This document shows, in pieces, positions 51,354 through 60,026 of a stretch of 64,000 nt of DNA; within the stretch, counting starts at the first letter, position 1; the number at the start of each line of letters is the position of its first letter. A program made the translations under genes and the position numbers. Under the pieces are notes generated by a model, which did no database searches, was not told where the DNA came from, and was given only the letters and a program-made list of their open reading frames with translations. The DNA lies in contig NZ_JANHDH010000003.1 in the NCBI RefSeq assembly GCF_026616195.1, positions 682,001 through 746,000 on the forward strand, in the 5' to 3' direction. Origin of the DNA: Haloarchaeobius amylolyticus (GTDB lineage: Archaea; Halobacteriota; Halobacteria; Halobacteriales; Natrialbaceae).

Positions 51354-51830
51354 ATGACCGAGAGAATACTCATCCCGACGGACGGTAGCGCGACGGCGGA
51401 GGTCGCCGTCGAGAAGGCACTCGAACTGGCCGAACTGTACGACGCGACGGTGTACGCCCTCTACGTGGTGGACACCATCGCGATGGACCTGAGCCTCGGT
51501 ACCGAACAGGTCGACCGCATCCGGGCGGGCAAGTTCGGCGAGATGACCGAGGTCGAGGACCAGGCCCGCAGCGCCACCAGCCGGGTGGCCGAGGCGGCCC
51601 GCGACCGCGGCCTCGACGTCGAGGAGCACTTCCGCGCCGGCCGGCCCCACTCGGTCATCGCCGACTTCGCGGAGGACCTCGACGTGGACCTCATCGTGAT
51701 GGGGAGCCACGGTCGCTCCGGCGTCCGGCGCGCCCTGCTCGGCAGCGTCACCGAGCGCGTCCTGCGCTCGACCCACCGACCCGTGCTCGTGGTCGACGAG
51801 CGCGAGCACGAGGGCGAAGTCGATGACTGA
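51354..51830 (+). CDS. Universal stress protein
   Basis: 158 residues, single UspA domain, starting MTERILIPTDGSATAEVAVE. The ATP-binding loop GSHGRSGVRRALLGSVTERV is intact. It follows the transporter by two bases and overlaps the next gene by eight, so it belongs to the acetate operon and may tune it in energy stress. Confidence 0.9.
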   Translation: MTERILIPTDGSATAEVAVEKALELAELYDATVYALYVVDTIAMDLSLGTEQVDRIRAGKFGEMTEVEDQARSATSRVAEAARDRGLDVEEHFRAGRPHSVIADFAEDLDVDLIVMGSHGRSGVRRALLGSVTERVLRSTHRPVLVVDEREHEGEVDD

Positions 51831-52089
51831 GCAGCGCCAGGCCGGCCAGCCCGGTCAGTCCGGGCGCTCGCTCGCCGACCTCGCTGAGGCGGCCCGGGAC
51901 CACGTCCGCGAACACGACGCGGGGATGGCGGTCGACCTCGCGTTCGCGCTTGCCTGGGTGACGCTGGTGACCCTGCTGTTCGAGGTCCTTTCGGGCCCGT
52001 CGTGGGCCTACCAGCTGACCATGGCCGCCGGCGTCGTCGCCTACTACGGCTTCTTCGCGTCGCTGTCGGTGGCGAAGGCCCGGCAGTAG
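51823..52089 (+). CDS. Small membrane protein of the acetate operon
   Basis: 88 residues: an acidic N-terminal half and two hydrophobic helices (about 40-58 and 62-82). The overlap of eight bases with the usp gene makes it a real member of the operon. Role unknown; perhaps an accessory of the symporter. Confidence 0.7.
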   Translation: MTEQRQAGQPGQSGRSLADLAEAARDHVREHDAGMAVDLAFALAWVTLVTLLFEVLSGPSWAYQLTMAAGVVAYYGFFASLSVAKARQ

Positions 52090-52151
52090 TCCCACTGTTC
52101 TCTACGTTTCTCGTCATCGGACGAATCCTCCTGGTCGGAGCACCGGCCGGG

Positions 52152-53372
52152 CTAGCTCTCGGGCCTGCTGGTGAATACCGGCACGGCCCGGGCCACGAAC
52201 CGGTCGACCAGCTCGCTGTGGCGCATGAGGACCGTCCCGAGGATGCTCGTCACGAGGACGTAGCCGACGGTGAACGCCGGAATCGTCTCCGTGAGGACGA
52301 CGGTCGTCCCGGCGGTCGCGAGGAACGCGGCGATGACCAGCGAGAACTCGCCCCGGGGTGTCAGGGCACAGCCGACCCTGATGGCCCGGGACCGGTCGAG
52401 GCCGTAGGCGCGTCCGGCGAGGTAGCCACTGACGAGTTGCCCGAGGACCGTGACGACGACGGCGATGGCGACGAACCCGCCCGTCTCGAACAACGCGGCC
52501 GGGTTCGTCTGGAGCCCGATGACGAAGAAGAACGTCGCGGCGAAGAGGTCCCGGATGGGCGCGGCGAGCCGTTCGACGCGCTGGCTGTGTCGCGTCCGGC
52601 CGAAGGCCGTCCCGACGACGAACGCCGCGACGGCCTCGCTGACCCCGACCATCAGCCCCGCCCCCGCGACGACGGCCCCGACCCCGAGGACGCCCAGGAG
52701 GAACACCTCGGAGGACTCCGTCCCGAAGGCGCGTTCGAGCACGCTGGCACCCAGGTAGGCGGCGACGAGCAGGACGACGAGGAACGCGACCGACCGGGAG
52801 ATGGAGAGGGCGATGGCCCCGACGTCGGCCCCGCCGAGGAGGAACACGGACAGCACGGCGAACCCGAGTGCCGTGAGCACGTCCTCGATGACGATGACGC
52901 CGAGGATCGCCTGGCTCTCGGGGTCGACCACCCAGCCGAGGTCGATGAGCGACTTCGCGATGACGACCGTCGAGGAGTTGAACACGACGAGCGCGAGAAA
53001 GCCCGCCTCCAGCAGCGAGAACCCCATCGCGAGCCCGAGGAGGAGCCCGAGCGGGAGGCTGATACCGACGTCGACGACGCCGGCGCGCAGGAACCGCCGC
53101 CGGTTCGAGGCGAGCTGGTCGAGGCTCAGCTCCAGTCCGACGAAGAACAGGAGCAGGACGACGCCCAGTTCCGCGAGCAGTCGAACGGGTGCGGGGCCGT
53201 CGAGCAGGGTCAGCGAGACGCCGCCGACGCTGGGCGCGTACGGCCCGACGAGTATCCCCAGCAGGATGTACGCGGGGATGACGGACTGCCGGAGCCGCAG
53301 TGCGGCCGCCGCTCCGATTGCGAGGAGACAGAAGAGGAGCCCGGCAGTGAAGAGGAGGTTCGGTTCGACCAC
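52152..53372 (-). CDS. CPA2-type cation:proton antiporter (KhtU-like)
   Basis: 406 residues, about twelve membrane helices, Kef/CPA2 family. Conserved blocks are VIPAYILLGILVGP, LLLFFVGLELSLDQL, VVFNSSTVVIAKSL and the ion-site region VIVIEDVLTALGF. The end contains TPRGEFSLVIAAFLA. The upstream TrkA-C protein on the same strand, 31 bases away, makes it a KhtTU-like K+/H+ antiporter pair. Translation probably starts at GTG. Confidence 0.9.
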   Translation of the reverse strand: MVEPNLLFTAGLLFCLLAIGAAAALRLRQSVIPAYILLGILVGPYAPSVGGVSLTLLDGPAPVRLLAELGVVLLLFFVGLELSLDQLASNRRRFLRAGVVDVGISLPLGLLLGLAMGFSLLEAGFLALVVFNSSTVVIAKSLIDLGWVVDPESQAILGVIVIEDVLTALGFAVLSVFLLGGADVGAIALSISRSVAFLVVLLVAAYLGASVLERAFGTESSEVFLLGVLGVGAVVAGAGLMVGVSEAVAAFVVGTAFGRTRHSQRVERLAAPIRDLFAATFFFVIGLQTNPAALFETGGFVAIAVVVTVLGQLVSGYLAGRAYGLDRSRAIRVGCALTPRGEFSLVIAAFLATAGTTVVLTETIPAFTVGYVLVTSILGTVLMRHSELVDRFVARAVPVFTSRPES

Positions 53373-53403
53373 GGTAACATATCGGGCTCTCGGACAGATG
53401 AAC

Positions 53404-53880
53404 CTAGCTCCCGGCGAGCAGTCTGGCGAACTCGTCGTGTGACTCGTCCGACCCGACGGTGACGAGCACGTCCCCGGCCCGGATGTCGGTGTCCGAGGCC
53501 GGGTTCGAGAGGGTGGCCTCGCCGCGCTGGATGGCGAGGATGGTAACCCCCGTCAGGCTCCGGACCCCGGTATCCCGGATGGTCTGCCCCGCGACCGGTG
53601 AAGCCTCGCTCACGCTGACCCAGCGGATCCTGGCGTTCTCCAGCGCCTCGTCGAGGTCGTCGTCCTCGTGGAGGTACGTCCCGTCGAATATCTCGGCGAG
53701 CTTGCGCGCCTGTGACTCGGTGGTCTCGAACAGCTCCTCGCTGTCGGCCGCGTCGTCCTCCCGCCAGAACGTCTGCCTGCGCCCGTCGGTGTGCAACACG
53801 ACGACGAACTCGCCGCCCGCAGGGAACGAGATGGTGTACCGCTTGCCGACGCCGGGCAGGTGCGTCTCGAATACCTTCAT
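53404..53880 (-). CDS. TrkA-C domain regulator of antiporter (KhtT-like)
   Basis: 158 residues. It starts MKVFETHLPGVGKRYTISFP, a start typical of KhtT, with a middle linker and the C-terminal RCK_C domain (about 80-158; SLTGVTILAIQRGEATLSNP, DIRAGDVLVTVGSDE). RCK_C domains bind nucleotide or dinucleotide second messengers and gate the antiporter encoded next. Operon with the antiporter. Confidence 0.88.
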   Translation of the reverse strand: MKVFETHLPGVGKRYTISFPAGGEFVVVLHTDGRRQTFWREDDAADSEELFETTESQARKLAEIFDGTYLHEDDDLDEALENARIRWVSVSEASPVAGQTIRDTGVRSLTGVTILAIQRGEATLSNPASDTDIRAGDVLVTVGSDESHDEFARLLAGS

Positions 53881-54014
53881 GGAACCAGTACGCGCGAGAA
53901 GCATATCGGATTTCCGTCGTCATGTCGAACTGCTGTCTCTCCTGGCTGGTTCCAGGGCGCGTGATTCACCGTCTGGGCAGCCCATTCAATCGCGATTTTA
54001 AGCTATCGGAATCA

Positions 54015-54040
54015 GTACCTTTCATCCCCGTGAAGGGTAC
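54015..54040. repeat. Hairpin in the gap before the surface protein
   Basis: GTACCTTTCA and TGAAGGGTAC arms (nine of ten pairs) around a TCCCCG loop. It is in the 260-base divergent gap between the antiporter pair and the surface-protein gene. Nothing else recognisable there apart from a GGAGGT ribosome-binding sequence at 54132-54137. Confidence 0.4.
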
Positions 54041-54143
54041 CGTGTATGCCTCGCAGCCCTCCACTGCGACGAACAGCAGCATCGGACAGTCAGCGCCCGC
54101 CTGACAGGCAGGTCCCCCACACGCCCGCGTCGGAGGTGGGTCG

Positions 54144-54992
54144 ATGAACGCCCGCCAGACGGTCGTCCTCGGCGTCGTGGCCCTCGCGCTCTCGGGTGGC
54201 CTCGTCGTCGCCGTGGGCGGATTCGTCGGTACCGGCCCCAGCCAGGGCGACACCGTCCCCGCGACGACCACGCCCGGACAGGGAACCGACGACCCGCAGA
54301 CGACCCAGCCGACCACGAGCGAGCCTGTCGAAGAGCCACGGCTCCAGTACAGCGGCGACGCCATCTCGCTCGAGACCGCGCGCGAGCAGGTCGTCCGCGG
54401 GCAGGTCGACCTCCCCGAGGGGACCGAGGTGACCATGCGGATGCGTTCGACCGACAGCGAGAACCCGTTCCTGCTCACGTCCAGTGCGACCGTGGGCGAC
54501 GATGGTTCCATCGCGGCGACGTTCGACCTCGCCGGCCTCGACGGGAATTCGACCGCGAACCTGACGGTCCGCCACGATGGCTCGACGCTCGTGGCCGCGC
54601 CGGTCGCGGTCAGCTACGTCGAGTCCGCGGCTCCCGACGAGGCCGAGTCGGCCGCCACCGTCCAGTACGAGGGTGACCGGCTCACCCTGGAACCGCAGGA
54701 CGACCAGGAGATCCGCGCCACGACCGACCTCGACGCCGGCACCGACCTCACCGTCCGCGTCGTCTCGACCGGCAGCGGCCAGCCGTTCATCCGGTCGCTG
54801 ACCGCGACCGTCGACGAGGACGGGCGCGTCGTCACCAGCGTCGACCTCTCCAGTATCGAAGCCGGCACCGAGTTCGAGGTGCGACTCGTCCACGAGGACG
54901 AGACGCTCGCGACCGTACCCGGAGTCGTCGGCGCAGACGGGAACGAGACCACCGCCGAGTTCGTCCACGCCACCGGCGAGGTCGGCGCCTGA
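54144..54992 (+). CDS. Exported haloarchaeal surface protein with two beta-repeats
   Basis: 282 residues: one N-terminal hydrophobic helix (about 8-28), a Thr/Pro-rich spacer (about 35-65) and two repeats of about 100 residues. The repeats correspond between LQYSGDAISLETAREQVVRG and VQYEGDRLTLEPQDDQEIRA, each continuing with TxVTxRxxSTxxxxPF and a VDLSSI/FDLAGL end. They resemble the BGTF-type surface domain found beside haloarchaeal glycoproteins. The helix probably anchors it to the membrane, with the Thr region O-glycosylated. A GGAGGT ribosome-binding sequence lies six bases upstream. Confidence 0.75.
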   Translation: MNARQTVVLGVVALALSGGLVVAVGGFVGTGPSQGDTVPATTTPGQGTDDPQTTQPTTSEPVEEPRLQYSGDAISLETAREQVVRGQVDLPEGTEVTMRMRSTDSENPFLLTSSATVGDDGSIAATFDLAGLDGNSTANLTVRHDGSTLVAAPVAVSYVESAAPDEAESAATVQYEGDRLTLEPQDDQEIRATTDLDAGTDLTVRVVSTGSGQPFIRSLTATVDEDGRVVTSVDLSSIEAGTEFEVRLVHEDETLATVPGVVGADGNETTAEFVHATGEVGA

Positions 54993-55080
54993 AGACGGCA
55001 CGACACCTGCAGACAGTACGACGGCGAAGGCCGTCACGCTGATCGCTTCACCCGGCCGGCCATTGCCCCTGCCCAGCTGC

Positions 55081-56064
55081 TCAGCGCCATTCCACCACGG
55101 CGCCGGCCGTCCCGACTGCAATCGCCGGGATGCGGGCCGACCCGAGCGTGAGGGCGGTGAGCCGTCGCTCGACCGGGTGCCCCGACTGGCGCCAGCCGTC
55201 TTCGTCGTTGGCGTAGATTCGCCCGGCCGCGTCGCTCGCCAGCCCCTCGAACCGGTTCCGCTGGACCGCGAGCAGGGTCGCATCACCGACCCGCGACCGG
55301 TGCCAGGACCCGCTATCCTGCCTGAACAGGGCGCCGTCGTCCCCCGCGACCGTCACGCTCCCGCCGACCGGCGTGAGCGCCGCGAAGTCCGTGTCCGCAG
55401 CCCCGATGCCGATTCGGTGCCAGTCGCCGGGCACCGACTCGTGGTAGACGCCCTGGTTCGTGTCGCAGACGTAGGCGTCGCCACCGCTGGAGAACGCGCC
55501 GGCGGTGATGCTGGACCCACCCCCTGGTTCGGTCGGGGTGGACCAGTCGACACTGCCGCCGCCGAACTGCCCCGTCACGACCTCTCCGGACCCGTTGGTG
55601 ACCAGGAGTCGCTCCTGCCCGGCGAGGCCGTCGACCCCGACGGCGGTCCAGCGGTCGGTCCGGTCGCCCGGGGTCGAGTACTCCATCACGCGGGTCTGGT
55701 AGACGCGACACCGGAGGACGGTCCCGCGGTCGCCACAGAGCCAGACGGTCCGGCCGTTGTTCGACGCCGCGACGTCCGTGAGGTCGTCCACGCCGTCGGG
55801 CAGGGCGCCGGAGCGGTCGGCCCAGCCCGCGGGCGTCCGGACGAGGAACGTCCCGTCTTCGCCGACCGCGTAGGCCCCGTCGGCAGCCGTCGTCACCCCC
55901 GAGAGCGACGCGGCCGCCGGTTCGGTCAGCCTGGCGTCGTCCCGGAGGTCGATTCGCTGCCAGCCGGGTGGTTCGCGGCCGAGGCAGCCGGCCGTCGCGG
56001 TGAGCGCGCCGGTCCCAAGTGTCGCCAGCGCCGCCAGCGCGCCCCGCCGCGACCAGTCGGTCAC
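55081..56064 (-). CDS. Tat lipoprotein with beta-propeller-like repeats
   Basis: 327 residues. Signal: DWSRRGALAALATLGTG, lipobox TAGC at about residue 26. The rest has repeated strands with VAVGxDG-like loops (AYAVGEDGTFLVRT, VTVAGDDGALFRQD, IAVGTAGAVVEW), which resemble the BNR/photosystem-II-stability (YCF48-like) propellers. Possibly an assembly or ligand-binding protein outside the cell. The start overlaps the upstream membrane protein stop by four bases. Confidence 0.8.
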   Translation of the reverse strand: MTDWSRRGALAALATLGTGALTATAGCLGREPPGWQRIDLRDDARLTEPAAASLSGVTTAADGAYAVGEDGTFLVRTPAGWADRSGALPDGVDDLTDVAASNNGRTVWLCGDRGTVLRCRVYQTRVMEYSTPGDRTDRWTAVGVDGLAGQERLLVTNGSGEVVTGQFGGGSVDWSTPTEPGGGSSITAGAFSSGGDAYVCDTNQGVYHESVPGDWHRIGIGAADTDFAALTPVGGSVTVAGDDGALFRQDSGSWHRSRVGDATLLAVQRNRFEGLASDAAGRIYANDEDGWRQSGHPVERRLTALTLGSARIPAIAVGTAGAVVEWR

Positions 56065-57164
56065 GACGGTCGCTCCCCCGGCGGCGTGAACGCGCCGGGT
56101 GCCGAGGTGCGCTTGACGAGCGTCGCGACGCGGATGACGTACCCGAACAGGACCGAGAAGGGGCTGAACGCGACCGCCAGGGTCGCACTGACGATGAGGA
56201 GTAGCGGCACCTCGTGGGCGACCGGCGGGTACCCGCTCGCGTAGAACATGATGACCAGCGTCGAGGAGAGGAACGCGGCCATCCCCGTGTACGCCACGTA
56301 CCGCGAGAGGGCGGCGAGTTCCTGCTGGAGGTAGAGCACCTTGTAGTACTGGCGGGTCACGTCCAGCAGTTCGATGAGCATCCGGAGTTCCGTGAGGGAC
56401 TGCTCGCCGGCCGCGACGCTTCGCTGTTCGGCACGCCTGAGTGCCGCGTCGATGCCCGAGAGGTCGCTGTCGATCATGCTCGCGATGAGGGGGAACAGCC
56501 GGACGTTCCCACCCCGGTCCGCGAGCAGGTCGCGCGTCGGCGCGATGGTGGCCTTCGTCCGGTCGAGCAGGCCGGCCAGCGCGTCCTCCCCGTCGTCGCC
56601 GTCGTCGCCGGCGTGGGTGACGGCCTCTCGGAGCGTCTCGATCCGGGCCGAGATCAACTCGAGCACAAGGTCGAGGAACCGGGCGGGGTCGGTCGGCGGG
56701 ACCTCGACCCCCGGCGCGAGCGCCGCCACCCGCTCGCGGAACTCGCGGATGTCGTGGATGCGCTCGGCGAGGTCGCCCGGCGGGTCGAACAGCCGCGAGG
56801 TCGTGAGCTGGTTGACGGTCACGACGATGGGGACGAACGAGAACAGCCCCGCGATGATGGTGCTGAACATGGTCGTGACGAAGCGACTCTCACGGACGCC
56901 GATGACGTCGGTCAGCCCGAGCAGGAGGGCGATGAGGAAGACGACGACCGTGACCGCGCCGGTGATGACCCAGCGGTTGCCGGTGACGAGGAACCACCGT
57001 CGCCAGCGTCGCTGGTTCCCGGGGTCCCGGAGGTAGCCCACCGCGAGTCTGGTACCCACCAGGAGGATGCTCGCCAGCACCCCGAGGACCGGTCTGAACG
57101 CCTGTGCGATGCCGACGAGGGTCCGGAGGAGACCGCGTCCGGACCCGTCCTCGCGGTCACTCAC
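56061..57164 (-). CDS. Membrane protein of unknown function
   Basis: 367 residues with four to five membrane helices: two near the N-terminus (about 20-40 and 65-90), one at about 95-120, and two at the end (about 290-310 and 318-340). The large loop between (about 120-280) is helical and charged. I recognise no family. It lies between a Cys-rich gene and the propeller lipoprotein, with four-base overlaps on both sides, so the three act together. Confidence 0.7.
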   Translation of the reverse strand: MSDREDGSGRGLLRTLVGIAQAFRPVLGVLASILLVGTRLAVGYLRDPGNQRRWRRWFLVTGNRWVITGAVTVVVFLIALLLGLTDVIGVRESRFVTTMFSTIIAGLFSFVPIVVTVNQLTTSRLFDPPGDLAERIHDIREFRERVAALAPGVEVPPTDPARFLDLVLELISARIETLREAVTHAGDDGDDGEDALAGLLDRTKATIAPTRDLLADRGGNVRLFPLIASMIDSDLSGIDAALRRAEQRSVAAGEQSLTELRMLIELLDVTRQYYKVLYLQQELAALSRYVAYTGMAAFLSSTLVIMFYASGYPPVAHEVPLLLIVSATLAVAFSPFSVLFGYVIRVATLVKRTSAPGAFTPPGERPS

Positions 57165-57733
57165 GGATGTGCCACGTCGTCGGCGGAGAGGTCGGTGTCC
57201 GGGTCGAAGGTGCGGCGGTACAGGTCGGCCACCAGCGTCCGTATCTGGTGCAACCGGTCACGGGGAGCCTCTGTGCAGTGGGTCCCACATCTCGCGATCG
57301 GCGTGCCTCCCGCGAGGGTACGATACTGGAGGTGCCCGTAGCAGTCCGGACAGCGCAACTCGACGTGGCCGCGCATCCAGCCGACCTCGTGGCCGCAGCG
57401 GTCGAGGCGCTCGACGAGGGTCAGCCAGACGACCATGTCCCAGGCGTTCACCCCGTCGGACGCCCGCTTCAGCCGCCGCAGGGCGAGGGCGGCGCGGCTC
57501 TGGAGGTCGCCCCCGGGCGTCGCGTCCTTCTCCCGGTCGTGACAGCGCCGGAAGTGGGTGAGCAACGCCGTCGTCGAGGAACACCGCGCGCCGAGGGTGA
57601 GGTCGCCGGTGTCCGGCTCCTCGGCGAAGCGGTCCGGGACCGGGGTGTGAAAGCCCCGTCCCCGCTCGTCGTAGTGAGTGGTGTTCGAGAGCGATGCGCC
57701 GGTCTTGGGACAGAAGGCGTGGTTTCCCTTCAT
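57161..57733 (-). CDS. Cys/His-rich protein of unknown function
   Basis: 190 residues, cytoplasmic. Cys positions in CPKTGASL at the start, ARCSSTTAL and RRCHDREKD in the middle, and CPDCYGHLQYRT with ARCGTHCTE near the end suggest a metal-binding fold. No family recognised. Start chosen at MKGNHAFCP. A longer start adds an arginine- and threonine-rich stretch unlike the rest. It is the first gene of the three-gene operon, downstream of an AT-rich island. Confidence 0.65.
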   Translation of the reverse strand: MKGNHAFCPKTGASLSNTTHYDERGRGFHTPVPDRFAEEPDTGDLTLGARCSSTTALLTHFRRCHDREKDATPGGDLQSRAALALRRLKRASDGVNAWDMVVWLTLVERLDRCGHEVGWMRGHVELRCPDCYGHLQYRTLAGGTPIARCGTHCTEAPRDRLHQIRTLVADLYRRTFDPDTDLSADDVAHP

Positions 57734-57779
57734 TGCTCGAGTGGGCCGGGTGGTCGCTGTGGCCCGGTGCGTCATCGTA

Positions 57780-58012
57780 CCAGACCGACGCGGAAAAACC
57801 TAGGAAACTGTATAGAAAACATAGTATAATAGTAGAAAATATACTGGTGATACCGAACTTATGGAGAAACGCAACTTTCTGTATCGCGTAGAAGTACCGG
57901 AATTCAATCTTCAAAAGTTCGAACAGTACCACAAATTACCAATACTAACTATCGTTCGCAAAATCATATCAGAACAGAGTGTTCGAACATATTGATTCTG
58001 TCAACAACTTTT
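57780..58012. other. AT-rich island
   Basis: About 230 bases with a base composition far below the rest of the window (many A/T runs, for example TATAGAAAACATAGTATAAT). It holds GAACA-GAG-TGTTC (57972-57984) and GTTCGAAC (57981-57988) and a short open frame. It lies between two divergent genes, so it could be a regulatory region, or a remnant of foreign DNA. Confidence 0.65.
57861..57995 (+). CDS. Possible 44-residue basic protein in the AT-rich island
   Basis: The frame reads MEKRNFLYRVEVPEFNLQKF and ends EQSVRTY. It is basic, unlike the acidic haloarchaeal proteome, and uses AT-rich codons. A frame of this length is likely by chance in AT-rich DNA, and no ribosome-binding sequence or TATA element decides it. 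Listed for completeness. Confidence 0.2.
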   Translation: MEKRNFLYRVEVPEFNLQKFEQYHKLPILTIVRKIISEQSVRTY

Positions 58013-58039
58013 CCGGCGCGGTGGCCTACCGCCGCCCGC

Positions 58040-58480
58040 ATGTCGACGCAACATCGGCCCACGGGACCCTGGCACTGGTACGTCGTCGTCGGGTACCCTA
58101 TCGTCGGTCTCGTGGCGGTCGCCGCACTCGCACTGTTCGCCAGACGGGCGCCGCCGTTCGCGACGACGCTGGCGGCGGTCGCTGCCGTCGCCGGATTGAC
58201 CTCCCTGACGGGCGTCGCCTACCCGGCGCTGTACTTCGACTGCCGGGCGCTCCGGGCCACCACGCACTGGCGGCCCCGCTGGAGGCGGTACGTCGGGCTC
58301 GGTATCGTCCTCCCGTTCTTGCTCGGTGGCATCGCCGGCTACGCGAGCGGGCTCGCGGTCGGGCTGCTCACGGTCCTGGTCGCGGTCCCCGTCGCCGCGC
58401 TGGCCGTGACCATCGCGTACCTCGTCCGGCGGAACCGCGCCGTCGGGCTCGACCCCGTCGGTATCGCCCCGCGAAAGTAG
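58040..58480 (+). CDS. Small polytopic membrane protein
   Basis: 146 residues with four hydrophobic segments (about 12-32, 40-62, 85-108 and 110-128) and a basic tail. It begins MSTQHRPTGPWHWYVVVGYP. No known family. Its start is in the GC-rich sequence right after the AT-rich island. It is followed, after about 170 bases, by the oxidase/permease operon. Confidence 0.65.
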   Translation: MSTQHRPTGPWHWYVVVGYPIVGLVAVAALALFARRAPPFATTLAAVAAVAGLTSLTGVAYPALYFDCRALRATTHWRPRWRRYVGLGIVLPFLLGGIAGYASGLAVGLLTVLVAVPVAALAVTIAYLVRRNRAVGLDPVGIAPRK

Positions 58481-58652
58481 TTCAGGAATCTAAGCAGTCT
58501 CCACGGTTTTTACCCATCGATGGGCTAGGCGGCGGTGGACGCGGACCCGGGACGACGCGCCCCGAGCGCGGATGACCTCCCGGCGTCACCAGTTGCTCCT
58601 GTAGCTCCCCCGAGTGTCCAGCGCCGCGACACCGACCCCACCAGTCACACCC

Positions 58653-60026
58653 ATGGCCCCTGCCCAGCACCTCGTCACGACCAGCATCGCCGCCGTCCAA
58701 CCACCTGCGACGCTCCTCGGCGTCGTGGTCCACCTCGTCGTCGGCACCCTCGCCGGCCTCTGGACGGCTCTGCGCATGGCGTGGGACACGTGGTGGGCAC
58801 TCGTCCTCGGGTTCACACTCACCGGCGCGGTCGAGCAGTTCGTCACCGCCGAGCAACTCCGCCGACACCTCGGCGAGGACGACTGGCGCTCGGTCGCGCT
58901 CGGGACGCTCCTCGGCGCGGCCTCCTCGAGCTGTTCGTTCTCGGCCGTCGCCACCAGCAAGAACCTGTTCAAGAAGGGCGCCTCCCCCGCCGCGAGCCTC
59001 GGGGCGTTCCAGTTCGCGAGCACGGACCTCGTCGTCGAGATCGGCCTCGCGATGTGGGTGCTGCTCGGCTGGCAGTTCGTGGCGGCGGACTTCTTCGGCG
59101 GCATCGTCGCCGTGGCCGTCCTCGCGTGGGTCTACGTCCGGCTCGTTCCCGAGGACTGGTTCGAGGAAGCACGCGAACACGTCCGCGAGGTCGAGGCGCC
59201 GACCTGTGCGGCCTGCGGGATGGTTGCCCCGCCCGACGACGCGGACACCGTGGTCGAGTCCGTCGAGTCGGGGACGGCGTACTTCTGCTGCGGTGGCTGC
59301 CGGGGCGCCTACGACCCGGACCGCGGGCAGGACCGCCCCTCACTGCTCTCGACGACCGCGTGGCGGCGCGCCGCCGGCCACACGATGAAGGAGTGGGACA
59401 TGCTCTGGGACGACATCGTCCTCGGGTTCCTCGTCGCGGGACTGCTCGCCGGCCTCGTCCCGACCACCTGGTGGACGGCCCTGTTCGGCCTCGGCGGCCC
59501 GACCGGCGGGTTCTCGTGGGTCGTCACGAGCGTCGTCGTCGGTGTCGTCGTCGGCATCGCGACGTTCCTCTGCTCGGTCGGCAACGTCCCCTTCGCGCTC
59601 GTGCTGTGGACCCACGGCGTCGCCTTCGGTGGCGTCCTCTCGTTCATCTTCGCCGACCTCGTCATCCCGCCCATCGTCGACGCCTACCGGCGCTACTACG
59701 GGGGCCGACTCGCCGGCGTCATGTTCCTGACCACCTGTCTCGCGGCGGTCGTCGCGGGCGTCGCGGTCCACTACGTCTTCGGTGGCCTCGGCCTGATTCC
59801 GCCGGCGGGACAGGTCGGCGGGACCGCCCCCGACGCACTGACCGTCGTGCTGAACCTCCTGCTGACGCCGGTCTTCCTCGTGCAGGTCTACGTCGGCTTC
59901 GGCCCGGCGCACCTCCGGGCGTTCGCACGCGACAACGTGGTCCACGTCGCCGGCGCCCTGTTCTACCTCGAACAGGCCGTCGACTGGCTCGGGTCGCTCG
60001 TCGACGGCGTCCGGGGGCGACCATGA
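58653..60026 (+). CDS. ArsP/DUF318-type permease with Cys-rich metal loop
   Basis: 457 residues, about nine membrane helices in two halves. The first half (LGTLLGAASSSCSFSAVATS) and second half (VVGIATFLCSVGNVPFALVL) carry the paired Cys/Ser helices of ArsP_1 permeases that move arsenicals or other small molecules. Between them (about 175-235) is a soluble loop with CAACGMVAP and YFCCGGCRGAYD, a YHS/TRASH-like metal site not found in plain ArsP. The final part has two more helices. The start could also be 13 codons upstream (GTG). Overlaps the next gene by four bases. Confidence 0.75.
   Translation: MAPAQHLVTTSIAAVQPPATLLGVVVHLVVGTLAGLWTALRMAWDTWWALVLGFTLTGAVEQFVTAEQLRRHLGEDDWRSVALGTLLGAASSSCSFSAVATSKNLFKKGASPAASLGAFQFASTDLVVEIGLAMWVLLGWQFVAADFFGGIVAVAVLAWVYVRLVPEDWFEEAREHVREVEAPTCAACGMVAPPDDADTVVESVESGTAYFCCGGCRGAYDPDRGQDRPSLLSTTAWRRAAGHTMKEWDMLWDDIVLGFLVAGLLAGLVPTTWWTALFGLGGPTGGFSWVVTSVVVGVVVGIATFLCSVGNVPFALVLWTHGVAFGGVLSFIFADLVIPPIVDAYRRYYGGRLAGVMFLTTCLAAVVAGVAVHYVFGGLGLIPPAGQVGGTAPDALTVVLNLLLTPVFLVQVYVGFGPAHLRAFARDNVVHVAGALFYLEQAVDWLGSLVDGVRGRP

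Noticed and set aside
52002..53462. Long open frame opposite the KhtU-like antiporter
   Set aside because: It is Glu/Asp/Arg-rich low-complexity antisense of clear membrane helices.
55249..55260. CGAACCGGTTCC palindrome
   Set aside because: It is inside coding sequence with a different core, so probably chance.
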